This document shows positions 1 to 8,943 of a stretch of DNA of 64,000 nt, piece after piece. Both the position numbers and the translations under genes were made by a program. The first letter of the stretch is position 1. Every line of letters starts with the position of its first letter. Source of the stretch: UMGS1279 sp045540715 (GTDB lineage: Bacteria; Bacillota; Clostridia; Oscillospirales; Acutalibacteraceae); NCBI GenBank assembly GCA_045540715.1, contig JAZQHT010000012.1, forward strand, positions 1 to 64,000, read 5' to 3'. Below the pieces are notes generated by a model. That model was not told where the DNA came from. It was given only the letters and a program-made list of their open reading frames with translations, and did no database searches.

Positions 1-268
1 AACAGATTATCTGTTGAATGATGATTATAAAAGTGACAAGGATATCCCTGCTGTCCAAGATGCAAAACAGGAAAATGAGTGCTTAATTTCAAAAAAGAAA
101 AAAGGACATCTGATAGCTGCAATTTGTTTTACAGTAGCGGCATTTTGCTGGCTGATGATTGTATCATCTAATCCGACTGGCATCGAGTTGGGACTTTCAT
201 GCTTTTCTCTGGCACTTTGTTCAGGCAGTGCGGTTGCGCAGTTTATTTTGTTTTTTAAAAAAAGATAA
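1..268 (+). CDS. C-terminal part of probable XRE-family regulator with membrane tail (partial)
   Basis: The reading frame is open to the left window edge, so the gene begins outside. The first visible residues read TDYLLNDDY, which resembles the end of an XRE helix-turn-helix domain (the common 'STDYLL' motif); this is the only basis for the regulator call. A charged linker follows, then two hydrophobic stretches (about residues 38-52 and 60-80 counted from the edge) and a KKR end, so the C-terminus is probably membrane-embedded. Clostridial XRE regulators with C-terminal membrane helices are known, but the DNA-binding part is not visible here. It could equally be an unrelated small membrane protein. 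A terminator follows at 401-430. Confidence 0.5.
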   Translation, partial: TDYLLNDDYKSDKDIPAVQDAKQENECLISKKKKGHLIAAICFTVAAFCWLMIVSSNPTGIELGLSCFSLALCSGSAVAQFILFFKKR

Positions 269-400
269 AACTTACACCACAACAAATTCCAATTTATCGA
301 ATAGATGATATTTGTTTAGAAAAGGGTTTTAGGTTCTCCTAAAGATTGGGAAATGTGCCGTATATTTTCCCTGCTTGTTACGGTATGAGACAAAATTAAA

Positions 401-430
401 AGATGCACGAAAATTTCGTGCATCTTTTTT
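401..430. terminator. Bidirectional Rho-independent terminator
   Basis: A 12-bp inverted repeat (AGATGCACGAAA / TTTCGTGCATCT) with a single-base centre is followed by T6 on the plus strand and by a T-rich run on the minus strand. It can end both the partial plus-strand gene and the minus-strand tatD operon. Confidence 0.85.
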
Positions 431-473
431 GCTATCCTTTAGAGTACGGCTCATAGGTTTGTGCTTTCTTTTT

Positions 474-1223
474 TTATATTTTAAATAATGCTTTTGTGTT
501 TTGTAAATTAGCTTTTAAAACTTCGTTTGGTGTTATGCCTTTAATTTCGGCAATTTTTTCGGCAACAAATAAAATATAGTCAGAACGGTTTCTTTTGCCT
601 CTATATGGTTCGGGTGCTAAATAAGGCGCGTCTGTTTCTAAAAGCAACCTATCAAGCGGTAGCTCTTTTATGCACTCTATAAGCTTTTTGGCATTTTTAA
701 AGGTTGCAACACCACCAACGCCAATATAAAGACCGTTTTTTAAAACTTCGCGCATCATCTCTACACTACCTGAAAAGCAGTGTAAAACGCCGTTTGGTTT
801 ATATTCTTTAATAATGTTTAGCATATCTTCGTGCGAATCGCGGTCGTGCAAAATAACGGGTAAATTAACCTTTTTTGCAAGTTTAATTTGTTTAATAAGC
901 CAATCTTTTTGCAAATTTTTATCTATGCCGTCATAGTGATAATCAAGCCCAATTTCGCCAACGGCAACCGCATTGTTACTGTTTAAAAATTCAAGCAGTA
1001 ATTCTTCGTTATATTCGCTTTCAAGTTCACCCGGATGCACCCCATAAGCGCCATAAACAAAACCGTTATATTGTTCGCAAAGGTCAAAAGTAACTTTGCA
1101 AGAAGTGTAGTTTGTTGCGCAGTTAATAATGCCCAAAACGTTTGGCTTCATTTCGTTTATTAGTTCATCTAAATCGTCTTTATAAGCTATATCGTTATAA
1201 TGAGCGTGTGTATCAAAAATCAT
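474..1223 (-). CDS. tatD: TatD-family metal-dependent DNase/hydrolase
   Basis: Cytoplasmic TIM-barrel metallohydrolase of the TatD/YcfH family; members are 3'-5' exonucleases or DNases. The 249 residues match family length. Metal and active-site positions are visible: H6 and H8 (DTHAH), E90 (VGEIGLDY), H126 (LHDRDS), H148 (LHCFSG) and D198 (LLETDAPYLAP). The start lies 2 nt after the metG stop with only a weak ribosome site, suggesting translational coupling; metG-tatD is a recurrent Firmicutes gene order. It is the last gene of the minus-strand run that begins near 8010. TatD, YcfH and YjjV paralogs cannot be separated by sequence reading, so the symbol is by family. Confidence 0.93.
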   Translation of the reverse strand: MIFDTHAHYNDIAYKDDLDELINEMKPNVLGIINCATNYTSCKVTFDLCEQYNGFVYGAYGVHPGELESEYNEELLLEFLNSNNAVAVGEIGLDYHYDGIDKNLQKDWLIKQIKLAKKVNLPVILHDRDSHEDMLNIIKEYKPNGVLHCFSGSVEMMREVLKNGLYIGVGGVATFKNAKKLIECIKELPLDRLLLETDAPYLAPEPYRGKRNRSDYILFVAEKIAEIKGITPNEVLKANLQNTKALFKI

Positions 1224-1225
1224 AA

Positions 1226-3145
1226 TTATCTAATTTTACTGCCGGGTTCAATACCGTCTAAGAATATAACCTTAACGCCATCTTTTGTATCGGCGGCAAG
1301 TATCATACCGTTGCTTTCAACACCGCAAAGTTTTGCAGGTTTTAAGTTAGAAACTAAAATAATGGTTTTATCAACTAATTCTTCAGGCTTATAATATTCG
1401 CTAATACCGGAAGCTACCGTACGTTCTTTACAACCATCGAAAATTGTTAGTTTTAATAATTTTTTAGACTTTTCAATTTTTTCTGCGGCTAAAATTTTAG
1501 CGGCGGTAAGTTCAACCTTAATAAAGTCTTCAATGCCAATTTCAGAAGCTGTTACAACGTTTTCTGCTTTTTTAGTTTCTTTTTGTTTTTCTTGTTTTTT
1601 AGTTAAAAGCTCTAATGTTTTTGCAACGTCAAGTCTTGCAAATAGGGGAGAACCCTCGCCAACAGTAAAGCCGTTTTCAAAACCAAATTCATTAATGCTT
1701 TCATAATTTGCGTTTTTAACACCAATTTGCTCTAAAATCTTTGCAGAAGTTTTGGGCATAATGGGGTTAAGTAAAACTGCAACTGTTCTAATTCCTTCTA
1801 ATAGGTTATACATACAGTCGTTAAGTCTTGGCTTGTCCTCTTCGTTTTTAGCAAGCACCCAAGGTGTTGTTTCGTCAATATATTTATTTAAACGTTTGCA
1901 AATTGTAACAATTTTATCAACCGCTTCAGCGTTATGATAAACTTCCATATTTTTAAAATATGAATCTTTAGCCGTATTAATTGTGTTAATTAAATCGTTA
2001 TCAAGTTCAGTGAAATTAGTAGGTTTTGTAACACTGCCACCAAAATATTTATTGGTCATTGCAATAGTGCGGTTAACTAGGTTACCAATATTATTTGCTA
2101 AATCGGTGTTATATTTATTAATAAATGTTTCAAAAGTAATGTTACCGTCTTGTGCAAATGGCATTTCAGAAAGCAGGTAATATCTAACCGCATCAGAACC
2201 AAATTCTTCAACAAGCTCGTCGGCATAAATAATATTGCCTTTAGATTTGCTCATTTTATCTTCAGCAAATAAAAGCCAAGGATGTCCCAAAACTTGCTTA
2301 GGTAGTTCAATGCCAAGCGCCATTAAAATAATTGGCCAATAAATTGTGTGAAAACGCACAATGTCTTTACCAATAACGTGTAAATCACAGGGCCAGTACT
2401 TGTTGTAAAGTTCAGTACTACCGTCAGGATTATATCCAATACCTGTTATATAGTTAGATAAAGCGTCAATCCAAACGTAAATAACGTGTCTATTATCAAA
2501 TTCAACAGGAATACCCCATTTAAAAGAAGAACGAGAAACGCATAAATCAGAAAGACCGGGTTTTAAGAAGTTGTTAATCATTTCATTTCTTCGGCTGTCG
2601 GGCTTTAAAAAGTCGGGATTGTCTTCAAAATATTTAAGTAGTCTATCTTGATATTTGCTTAAACGTAAAAAGTAAGCTTCTTCTTTAGCGTCTTTAACTT
2701 CGCGGCCGCAGTCAGGGCATTTGCCGTCAACAAGTTGGCTTTCAGTAAAGAAAGATTCACAAGGAACGCAGTATTTGCCTTCGTAAACGTCTTTATAAAT
2801 ATCGCCTTGTTCGTATAGTTTTTTGAAAATTTTACTAACGGCGTCTTCATGGTCTTTGTCGGTTGTTCTAATAAAACGGTCGTAAGTAAGGTCTAAACAG
2901 TCCCAAACGCCCTTAATTTCAGCCGCAATACCATCAACGTATTCTTTTGGTGTAATACCGGCTTCTTTTGCATATTCTTCAATCTTTTGACCGTGTTCGT
3001 CAGAACCGGTTAAAAAGTGAACGTCAAAGCCTTGCATCCTTTTATAACGAGCAATCATATCAGCAAGCACAACGTCGTAGGTGTTACCAATATGTGGCTT
3101 TCTTGAAGCATAGGCTATAGCTGTTGTAATGTAAAATTTAGACAT
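1226..3145 (-). CDS. metG: Methionyl-tRNA synthetase
   Basis: Class I aminoacyl-tRNA synthetase that charges tRNA-Met. The HIGH-type motif is HIGN at residues 18-21, KMSKS is at 297-301, and the zinc knuckle has four cysteines (C126, C129, C143, C146; CVPC and CPDC). About residues 535-639 form the extra C-terminal EMAP-II/tRNA-binding domain found in the long dimeric MetG form. The length of 639 residues is normal for that form. The start is supported by an AAAGGAG site 9 nt upstream. The gene follows the O-antigen-ligase-like gene by 28 nt and runs directly into tatD. No T-box or S-box leader is visible in the short upstream gap. Confidence 0.97.
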   Translation of the reverse strand: MSKFYITTAIAYASRKPHIGNTYDVVLADMIARYKRMQGFDVHFLTGSDEHGQKIEEYAKEAGITPKEYVDGIAAEIKGVWDCLDLTYDRFIRTTDKDHEDAVSKIFKKLYEQGDIYKDVYEGKYCVPCESFFTESQLVDGKCPDCGREVKDAKEEAYFLRLSKYQDRLLKYFEDNPDFLKPDSRRNEMINNFLKPGLSDLCVSRSSFKWGIPVEFDNRHVIYVWIDALSNYITGIGYNPDGSTELYNKYWPCDLHVIGKDIVRFHTIYWPIILMALGIELPKQVLGHPWLLFAEDKMSKSKGNIIYADELVEEFGSDAVRYYLLSEMPFAQDGNITFETFINKYNTDLANNIGNLVNRTIAMTNKYFGGSVTKPTNFTELDNDLINTINTAKDSYFKNMEVYHNAEAVDKIVTICKRLNKYIDETTPWVLAKNEEDKPRLNDCMYNLLEGIRTVAVLLNPIMPKTSAKILEQIGVKNANYESINEFGFENGFTVGEGSPLFARLDVAKTLELLTKKQEKQKETKKAENVVTASEIGIEDFIKVELTAAKILAAEKIEKSKKLLKLTIFDGCKERTVASGISEYYKPEELVDKTIILVSNLKPAKLCGVESNGMILAADTKDGVKVIFLDGIEPGSKIR

Positions 3146-3173
3146 ATTTATCTACTCCTTTAAAAGTCGCTAA

Positions 3174-4316
3174 TTAAAGTTTTAGTAATCTTTCTTCATA
3201 ACCAACACCCGAAAGTATTAGTGAAAACATAAATGCAGTTTGAATCCAAATAAGAGTCATATCGGTAGTTCCGTGAACCAAAGCTGCAATTGAAACTGCT
3301 ACTATTAAGCAAGAAGCTTTGCTTTTGCTTTGATAGTTTTTGCATATAATAACCTTCCTGTAAAAGAAGATAAAAAATAAAGTCATAAGCACAAGACCAA
3401 TTATACCAAAACTTAGTAAGGGTTCTAGTATAAAGTTATGTGCGTGTGTTGTTTGATAACAACCGGGGTAATATTTTTGGGTGGCAAAGTAGGTTAAATA
3501 GCCACGACCAAAAATGGGGGAGGTTTTTAGCATTTCTAAACTTGTGTTCCAAATTAGCACACGGTTTTCTGTTGTAATGTTAACCTTTTCAAGACGTGGT
3601 AAAATTTGCGGAATACAGTAAATTACAATACAAGCAGTAGCCGATAGTAATAATAAAATACTTAACATTTGATGGCGTTTTGAAAGGGATAAAACTGCTG
3701 CCACACCAATAAAAACTTCAACAATGGCAAATAAACTACCGGTCAAATAAATACCCACTGCACATAAAAGAGCACAAGCGCAGTAAATTAATTTAGAGCC
3801 TTTTCTATGCACCACTTTATAAGCACAAATAATAACCGCCATAGATAAAAGAGTGGCTAGATAGTTGGCATTAAAAAAGTATAAGGTAGCACGGTAATAA
3901 AATTCACTACTGTTAAAATTGTAAGAAATTAAAAAGTGCAAAACGGTAATAATACCTGTTAAAGCACCCATATAAACCATAACTGTAAGGCCACGTTCAT
4001 ATAGTTCTTTAGATAAGGTGTTTTTAAAATAAGCGGCTACTAAAAATATTAAAAAGAAAAATGCAGAACACAGCACACCCAAAATATTAAGGTTGATAAT
4101 ACCAATTATTGCGGTATATATACTAAACACCACAAAAAGAGCAAAATATTTTTCTTTAAAAATTATAGCTCTGCATTTTTTGTTAAAAAGGCAATAAAAA
4201 CCAAACCCAATTACAACCAATGCGGTTAGGTAAAAGGGGAAAAAGACACTCATAAAGGTAAGTAAAACTAAACCTTCAAAATTCCAATATCTTTTTTTAA
4301 AAGTTTCTAAAGTCAA
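3174..4316 (-). CDS. O-antigen ligase-like polytopic membrane protein
   Basis: A 380-residue, very hydrophobic protein with about 10-12 predicted helices. The segment around residues 240-300 has the Wzy_C/WaaL-type large loop signature: an R.LIW....M....PI.G.G.....F pattern followed by HNFILEPLLSFGIIGL. Family members polymerise or transfer undecaprenyl-linked sugars onto glycans, teichoic acids or proteins; the substrate here is unknown because no glycan cluster surrounds it. Translation starts at TTG (4316) with AAGGTGATTTT directly upstream. It sits 14 nt after the 881-residue pseudo-ATPase-like gene, so the two are likely cotranscribed and may share an envelope role (inference). Confidence 0.75.
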   Translation of the reverse strand: MTLETFKKRYWNFEGLVLLTFMSVFFPFYLTALVVIGFGFYCLFNKKCRAIIFKEKYFALFVVFSIYTAIIGIINLNILGVLCSAFFFLIFLVAAYFKNTLSKELYERGLTVMVYMGALTGIITVLHFLISYNFNSSEFYYRATLYFFNANYLATLLSMAVIICAYKVVHRKGSKLIYCACALLCAVGIYLTGSLFAIVEVFIGVAAVLSLSKRHQMLSILLLLSATACIVIYCIPQILPRLEKVNITTENRVLIWNTSLEMLKTSPIFGRGYLTYFATQKYYPGCYQTTHAHNFILEPLLSFGIIGLVLMTLFFIFFYRKVIICKNYQSKSKASCLIVAVSIAALVHGTTDMTLIWIQTAFMFSLILSGVGYEERLLKL

Positions 4317-4330
4317 AAAATCACCTTAAA

Positions 4331-6976
4331 CTAGGGTCTGGAAATATAAGGGGGAAGGACCTCAATTAATAATGAAGCAACAAGGGCCACGGAAATAGAA
4401 AGTGCTGAAATTAGGTTAAATGCTTTTAAGAATATAGCAGCAACAACTCCTGCCATTAAGCAGATGGTTAAAATAACGTATAAAACCAACATAGCTTTGC
4501 TTAATTTTTTAACCTTTATAGCGGCGGTAATTGTAGAAGCAAGACCGCAAACGTTGTCGCCAACAACGGCCGCACTATTAACGGTATCAACTTCTTCACT
4601 TTCTTTATCTAAAGATTTTTGAAGACTGCGTGTTGTAATATAAACAGTATCTTCAAAAAGGCCTAAATAGTCTTCAACCATTTCGCCTGTAACGTTTTGG
4701 TCGCAGTTATTAATTAAAATGCTGGTTCCTGTAGAAGCAAGTCTTTTAAGTTCTAAAGCAACTTCAGGGTGAGCAGTATATTTAACAATTAAAAGTGCAC
4801 AAAGTACGTTTTCTGTACCTAAATAAACGGGGAAGTAACCACGTTGTAAAACCTTGCGATCAACTTCTAAAGAAGGCACTCTAAATCCGTGAGCCTCCAT
4901 AAGTGTACGATTACCCACAAAAACGCGTCTATTATCTACCCAACCCGAAATACCCATTCTTTCTTCATAAACCACAGTATCAACGGGTAGTTCTTTTTGT
5001 TCTTCGGTTTCGTCGGTAATTTGTTTAAATATGCCGGCAAGTGGACTTTTTGCAACCTTTGTTAAAGCGGCCGCATCAAGTAAAGTTTGGTCAATAGGAT
5101 TAGGACTTAATAATTTAAAGTCAATTAGTTTAACCGTGCCTTCAGGGAAAACGTCGGCAATATCAATATTAATACAGTTTGTACCATCTAAAACGTCAGC
5201 GGTTTTCTCGCCGAAAATTGCAGAGTTATAGAATTTTAATTTGCTGTTAGCAAGTTTTAAAGGAAGTTCTGTAATTAAAAGTGTTACGGGAGTAGCACAA
5301 ATTAGCATAACTGCCATAAAACAACTAATAGGAGAAATTGTTTCGTTTAAATATGCAATAACTGCAGCGGCAATAGCAAAAGCTATACCAAATAAACTAA
5401 CAACACCAACAGTAAATCCACTGCTTTCTTTTGTGAAGGTGTGTTTTATAAAACCAACAAGATTTTTGGTTTTCTTCTTTAAACAAACGTTTGCATCTTC
5501 AAAGTTTGCAAGTTTTGCGGCTTCTGCTTTTGCGGTTTTGCTTTCTGCAAAAACTAAAGCGTTTTTAGTGTCGTCGTTACCAATTAAACGGAAACTTTTA
5601 TTTATACGGCCATATCTTAAAAGTCTTACTATTTCTGTAATAACTAGCGGAATAGTGGTTGCTAAAAATAGTGGTATTAATTTGAGATTTGGCAAATAAA
5701 TTGTCATAAAGTTATAAATAACTGAAAGTAAAGTTACACCTGCAACGGTAGAATCAGGCGAGAATTTGCCGGTAAAAATTCTGCCTAACGCTTTTAATAA
5801 GTTAATATTTAAAACAAAGGCAAGACCAAGTAAAACAGAACTTACTAATATAAAGGTTGCACTGTTTTCAGGCATTAAGTAACTGCCAAGTGCGGCAAAT
5901 ATTAATGAAGCCGCGCCGATTAAAAGCGAGAATATTGAGAATATTTTACCTTTATTAATAAATTTTAAGGTTTTTTCTTTATCTTCTAAAGAATTGTATT
6001 CGTCAAATTCTTCTTCGTCTTCTTCATCCTCGTCATCTTCATAGTTAGAACTAATATCTTCATATTCGTCTTCTTTAACACTTGTAAAAATATTAGTCTT
6101 ATCTAATTCTTCAGCAGGGGCAATCTCTTCTGCGTCAACAAAGCCGTCATCAGAAATTATATCTATATTTACTTGATTTTCTTGTTGAAGATTGTCGTCT
6201 AAAGGTGTTTCCACTTTTATTTCTTCAACTTTAGGCATTTCAACTGTTGGTTCTAATATAACGGGTTCTTCTTCTTTTACTTCAACCTTTTGTTCTGTAA
6301 AAGATTCGCTTAAAACCTCTTTGGCATCTTTATCATTTTCAAAAATGCCAATGTCAGCCTTCATATCATCAATTAGGCTTTCAACGTTAAAGTCTTTTTT
6401 TACTTCTTCTTTTACTTCTTCTTTTACAGGCTCTTTTACTTCACCCAAAATATCGTTTAAAGCAGAAGAAACAGTTTCTTCAACGCTAGAAGTAGCTTTA
6501 ACAGGTTCTTCTTTAGTTGGGTAACCATAAATACTGTTTACCTTTTGGTTAGCTTTTTCTTCCATGCGTTTTAAAATTTCTTCAACGCTTTCTAATTCAT
6601 AATAAGCGGGCTCTTCTTTTTTAACTTCAACCGGTTCTTGTTTTACGGGTTCTGGTTGTGGCGGAGGGGTAGTTGCTTTTTTAGTAGATTCTTCTCTTGC
6701 TTCAAGCATCTTTTTAAATAAAAAGTCTTCTGTTGAAGGTGGGTTAGAAGTCATATCAATACTTTCGGCCACATTAGAATTAGAAGTTTGTGGTTTTGCA
6801 GTTTCATTACCTAAAAGTTCTTCAGGCGTAAGCACTAGCGGAGCTTTTCTTACCGAATTATTATTAGGTAAATTTAAAGTATTCATATTAAGCATAGCCT
6901 CGCGTTGTTCACGGGCTTCGTTTTCTAACATCATTTTAAAGTCTTTATCGCTCATCTTTTTCTTAAAGAGTGCCAC
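4331..6976 (-). CDS. Membrane protein resembling a catalytically dead P-type ATPase, with acidic N-terminal tail
   Basis: 881 residues starting at GTG (AAAGGA site upstream). Residues 1-335 are low-complexity and mostly acidic, with KEEPVK-like repeats and a run of D/E near 300-335. About eight hydrophobic helices follow (345-366, 373-398, 408-428, 431-452, 520-543, 549-570, 826-848, 852-875). The order resembles a P1B ATPase: ICATP (559-563) sits where the CPC helix is expected, residues 590-615 align with the phosphorylation loop but read DIADVFP instead of DKTGTLT, residues 670-700 resemble the nucleotide domain (a G..GWVDNRRVFVGN pattern), NNCDQN (756-761) replaces TGDN, and GDNVCG (806-811) replaces GDGIND. 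No TGE motif is seen in the short loop 455-518. Ion-pump activity is therefore unlikely; a scaffold or sensor role is inference. Confidence 0.6.
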   Translation of the reverse strand: MALFKKKMSDKDFKMMLENEAREQREAMLNMNTLNLPNNNSVRKAPLVLTPEELLGNETAKPQTSNSNVAESIDMTSNPPSTEDFLFKKMLEAREESTKKATTPPPQPEPVKQEPVEVKKEEPAYYELESVEEILKRMEEKANQKVNSIYGYPTKEEPVKATSSVEETVSSALNDILGEVKEPVKEEVKEEVKKDFNVESLIDDMKADIGIFENDKDAKEVLSESFTEQKVEVKEEEPVILEPTVEMPKVEEIKVETPLDDNLQQENQVNIDIISDDGFVDAEEIAPAEELDKTNIFTSVKEDEYEDISSNYEDDEDEEDEEEFDEYNSLEDKEKTLKFINKGKIFSIFSLLIGAASLIFAALGSYLMPENSATFILVSSVLLGLAFVLNINLLKALGRIFTGKFSPDSTVAGVTLLSVIYNFMTIYLPNLKLIPLFLATTIPLVITEIVRLLRYGRINKSFRLIGNDDTKNALVFAESKTAKAEAAKLANFEDANVCLKKKTKNLVGFIKHTFTKESSGFTVGVVSLFGIAFAIAAAVIAYLNETISPISCFMAVMLICATPVTLLITELPLKLANSKLKFYNSAIFGEKTADVLDGTNCINIDIADVFPEGTVKLIDFKLLSPNPIDQTLLDAAALTKVAKSPLAGIFKQITDETEEQKELPVDTVVYEERMGISGWVDNRRVFVGNRTLMEAHGFRVPSLEVDRKVLQRGYFPVYLGTENVLCALLIVKYTAHPEVALELKRLASTGTSILINNCDQNVTGEMVEDYLGLFEDTVYITTRSLQKSLDKESEEVDTVNSAAVVGDNVCGLASTITAAIKVKKLSKAMLVLYVILTICLMAGVVAAIFLKAFNLISALSISVALVASLLIEVLPPYISRP

Positions 6977-7001
6977 AAAATCAGTCCTTTTTAAAATAAA
7001 A

Positions 7002-7754
7002 TTATTTGTTTCTTTGTCTTACAACTTCATACATTAAAACGCCGGCAGCAACCGAAGCGTTAAGCGAATTTACTTCTCCAAACATTGGAAGCGATACAAT
7101 ACCGTCGCAATTTTCTTTAACTAAACGGCTAATTCCTTGTCCTTCAGAGCCAATTACAAGAGCAATCGGTCCTAAAAGGTTTGTGTTAGAAGCGGTTTCA
7201 CCGTCCATATCGGCACCATAAATCCAAATGCCGTTTGCCTTTAAGGTTTCTATGGTTTTAGTGATGTTTGTTACCCTTGCAATATTTGAATACATTAAAG
7301 CACCACTAGAAGCTTTTGCAACCGTTGCGTTAACACTCGCCGCACGGTTTTTAGGAATTATAATTCCGTCAACACCACAAGCCTCTGCAGTTCTTATAAT
7401 TGCACCAAGGTTATGTGGATCTTCAATACCGTCACAAATAATAATAAACGGGTCTTTGCCTTTTTGTTTTGATACTTCTAAAATATCTTCAACTTCGCAG
7501 TAAGAGTGTGTAACCATTACAGCAGCTATTCCTTGGTGAACCTTGCCACCGCACATAAAGTCTAGCTTTTGCTTTGGAACTTCTCTAATCGGTACCTTTT
7601 GTGCTCTTGCTTTTTCTAATATAGGCACCAAACTTCCGCCGCTCGAGCCGTGTGCTATAATAATTTTGTCAAGCTCTTGCTTTGAACGAAGCGCCTCCAT
7701 AACGGGATTTCGCCCAATTATTAAATCAGATTGTTCTTTAATTTCTTCCGGCAT
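7002..7754 (-). CDS. rlmB: 23S rRNA (guanosine-2'-O)-methyltransferase RlmB / TrmH family
   Basis: SpoU/TrmH (SPOUT) methyltransferase using S-adenosylmethionine, expected to methylate the ribose of G2251 in 23S rRNA. An N-terminal substrate-binding domain (about residues 10-85) precedes the SPOUT fold. Motif 1 is NLGAIIRTAE (115-124), motif 2 is the VIGSEGQGISR region and motif 3 is SLNASVAAGVLMYE near the C-terminus. The 250 residues match RlmB/YacO. A GGAGGG site precedes the ATG. In many Firmicutes this gene lies near cysS and mini-III genes, whereas here it lies between a small Cys protein and the pseudo-ATPase gene. Other TrmH-type targets cannot be excluded. Confidence 0.9.
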   Translation of the reverse strand: MPEEIKEQSDLIIGRNPVMEALRSKQELDKIIIAHGSSGGSLVPILEKARAQKVPIREVPKQKLDFMCGGKVHQGIAAVMVTHSYCEVEDILEVSKQKGKDPFIIICDGIEDPHNLGAIIRTAEACGVDGIIIPKNRAASVNATVAKASSGALMYSNIARVTNITKTIETLKANGIWIYGADMDGETASNTNLLGPIALVIGSEGQGISRLVKENCDGIVSLPMFGEVNSLNASVAAGVLMYEVVRQRNK

Positions 7755-7794
7755 AATGCCCTCCGTAAAATTTATGTTTTTAAAAATACTGCTA

Positions 7795-8010
7795 TTACAA
7801 ACTAAAATCTTCTTTAGTAAAACCTTGCTTTTTTATCATAACGTCAGGTTCGCGCAGTAGGGGATTATACTCGTATTTTCTGCACACGTCATCATAATCC
7901 ATAGGTCCCTTTTTTAAGCAAAGAACCTTTTTGTTAGAGGTAATGCTATCTGCATATATACAGTGGCCGCATTTTTTTATAACGTTTTTGTTAAACATTT
8001 TTTTAGCCAT
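7795..8010 (-). CDS. Small conserved cysteine-containing protein, function unknown
   Basis: 71 residues from the ATG at 8010, which has a GAGGG site 5 nt upstream; an in-frame TTG at 8034 lacks one and is less likely. Four cysteines are arranged as CGHC, then LCLKKG about 14 residues on, then DDVCRKYEYNPLLREP, which suggests a small metal-binding knuckle. The C-terminal KY.YNPL.R.P pattern is one I associate with short uncharacterised clostridial proteins, but I cannot name a function. It is the first gene of the minus-strand run leading into rlmB, 40 nt downstream. Confidence 0.75.
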   Translation of the reverse strand: MAKKMFNKNVIKKCGHCIYADSITSNKKVLCLKKGPMDYDDVCRKYEYNPLLREPDVMIKKQGFTKEDFSL

Positions 8011-8126
8011 AATAACCCTCTTTTCACTAAACAATATTATAGTTATTATATAATAACATATTATAAAGCAAAATTCTACACATTTTTGCTTTTTATTTTA
8101 AAATTTGCACAATATTAATTAAATAC

Positions 8127-8155
8127 TTGCAAAAAGCGTAAAATTATTGTAAAAC
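8127..8155 (+). promoter_or_regulatory. Probable sigma-A promoter for the HprK-like gene
   Basis: TTGCAA (8127-8132) and TAAAAC (8150-8155) are separated by 17 nt and lie just ahead of the ribosome site at 8168-8172. Confidence 0.4.
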
Positions 8156-8177
8156 TAATATGAAAGGCGGAGGTATT

Positions 8178-8873
8178 ATGAAAGGTTTTTATAATATTGC
8201 AGGTGTTAATACTTTTATTAATACCCCTTGTTTAAGGTTGCAACAAAACGCCGAAAAATTTAAATCTATGGATACTAAAGCTAGTGCTGAGATTGTTTTG
8301 CCTAAGGAACGTTTGATTGAGTTAAATGGCGGCAGTGAAGAACATTTAGAAGAATTTGCTTACGTTGTTAGTGGTAGCGTTTTTCATAGGGAAATTATAA
8401 AACACGGCGGCATAATGCTTCACTCTTCTGCCATTAATTTTAATGGTAGGGGAATAGCCTTTTCTGCAAAAAGCGGCACGGGTAAATCAACACACACAGC
8501 TTTCTGGGTAGAAAAATTTAAAGATAATTGCGTTATTTTAAACGATGATAAGCCGGTTATTAAAAAAGAAAACGGCAGTTATTATATTTACGGCACACCC
8601 TGGAGCGGTAAAAGCGATATAAACTTAAACGCAAAAGCACCACTTTATGCAATTGTGCTTTTAGAACGCGGCGAAAAAGATGAAATATCTTTATGCGATA
8701 AAAACGTAGCTTTAAAGAAAATTTTAGAAAGCACCGTTCATCCCAAAAACTTAGAATTATTTAATTCAATGCTTGAAATTATTGAAGATATTTTAAAAAA
8801 TGTTAAGATTTATTCTTTAAAATGTACTAAAAACGTGTCTTCCGTTGATGAAGTATTAAAAGTTATTGATTAA
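8178..8873 (+). CDS. Small HPr kinase/PEPCK-like P-loop kinase
   Basis: 231 residues from the ATG at 8178, chosen because GGAGG at 8168-8172 sits at good spacing; an ATG at 8160 would swallow that site. The core has a P-loop (FSAKSGTGKST) preceded by HSSAINFNGRGIAF, followed by the acidic pair in LNDDKPVI and by YGTPWSGKSDIN. These are the hallmarks of the compact HprK-related kinases (COG1493-like) that lack the N-terminal HPr-kinase domain. In other genomes such proteins accompany peptide-modification cassettes (PqqD, radical SAM), but none of those genes is nearby. Its substrate is unknown. A tRNA promoter begins 16 nt after its stop. Confidence 0.75.
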   Translation: MKGFYNIAGVNTFINTPCLRLQQNAEKFKSMDTKASAEIVLPKERLIELNGGSEEHLEEFAYVVSGSVFHREIIKHGGIMLHSSAINFNGRGIAFSAKSGTGKSTHTAFWVEKFKDNCVILNDDKPVIKKENGSYYIYGTPWSGKSDINLNAKAPLYAIVLLERGEKDEISLCDKNVALKKILESTVHPKNLELFNSMLEIIEDILKNVKIYSLKCTKNVSSVDEVLKVID

Positions 8874-8888
8874 TTTTTAAATTTGTGC

Positions 8889-8916
8889 TTGACAAATCTG
8901 TTTGTTTTGATATAAT
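8889..8916 (+). promoter_or_regulatory. Strong sigma-A promoter for tRNA-His/tRNA-Gln
   Basis: Consensus TTGACA (8889-8894) and TATAAT (8911-8916) are spaced by 16 nt, about 28 nt upstream of tRNA-His. Confidence 0.85.
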
Positions 8917-8943
8917 AAATATTGCGCTTTTGTGCATTAATTT

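Noticed and set aside
5241..5699. A 152-codon open frame on the plus strand
   Set aside because: It is antisense to the pseudo-ATPase gene, lacks a ribosome site, and mirrors the codon bias of the real gene.
8011..8034. TTG start adding eight residues to the small Cys protein
   Set aside because: A GAGGG site directly precedes the ATG at 8010 while the TTG has none.
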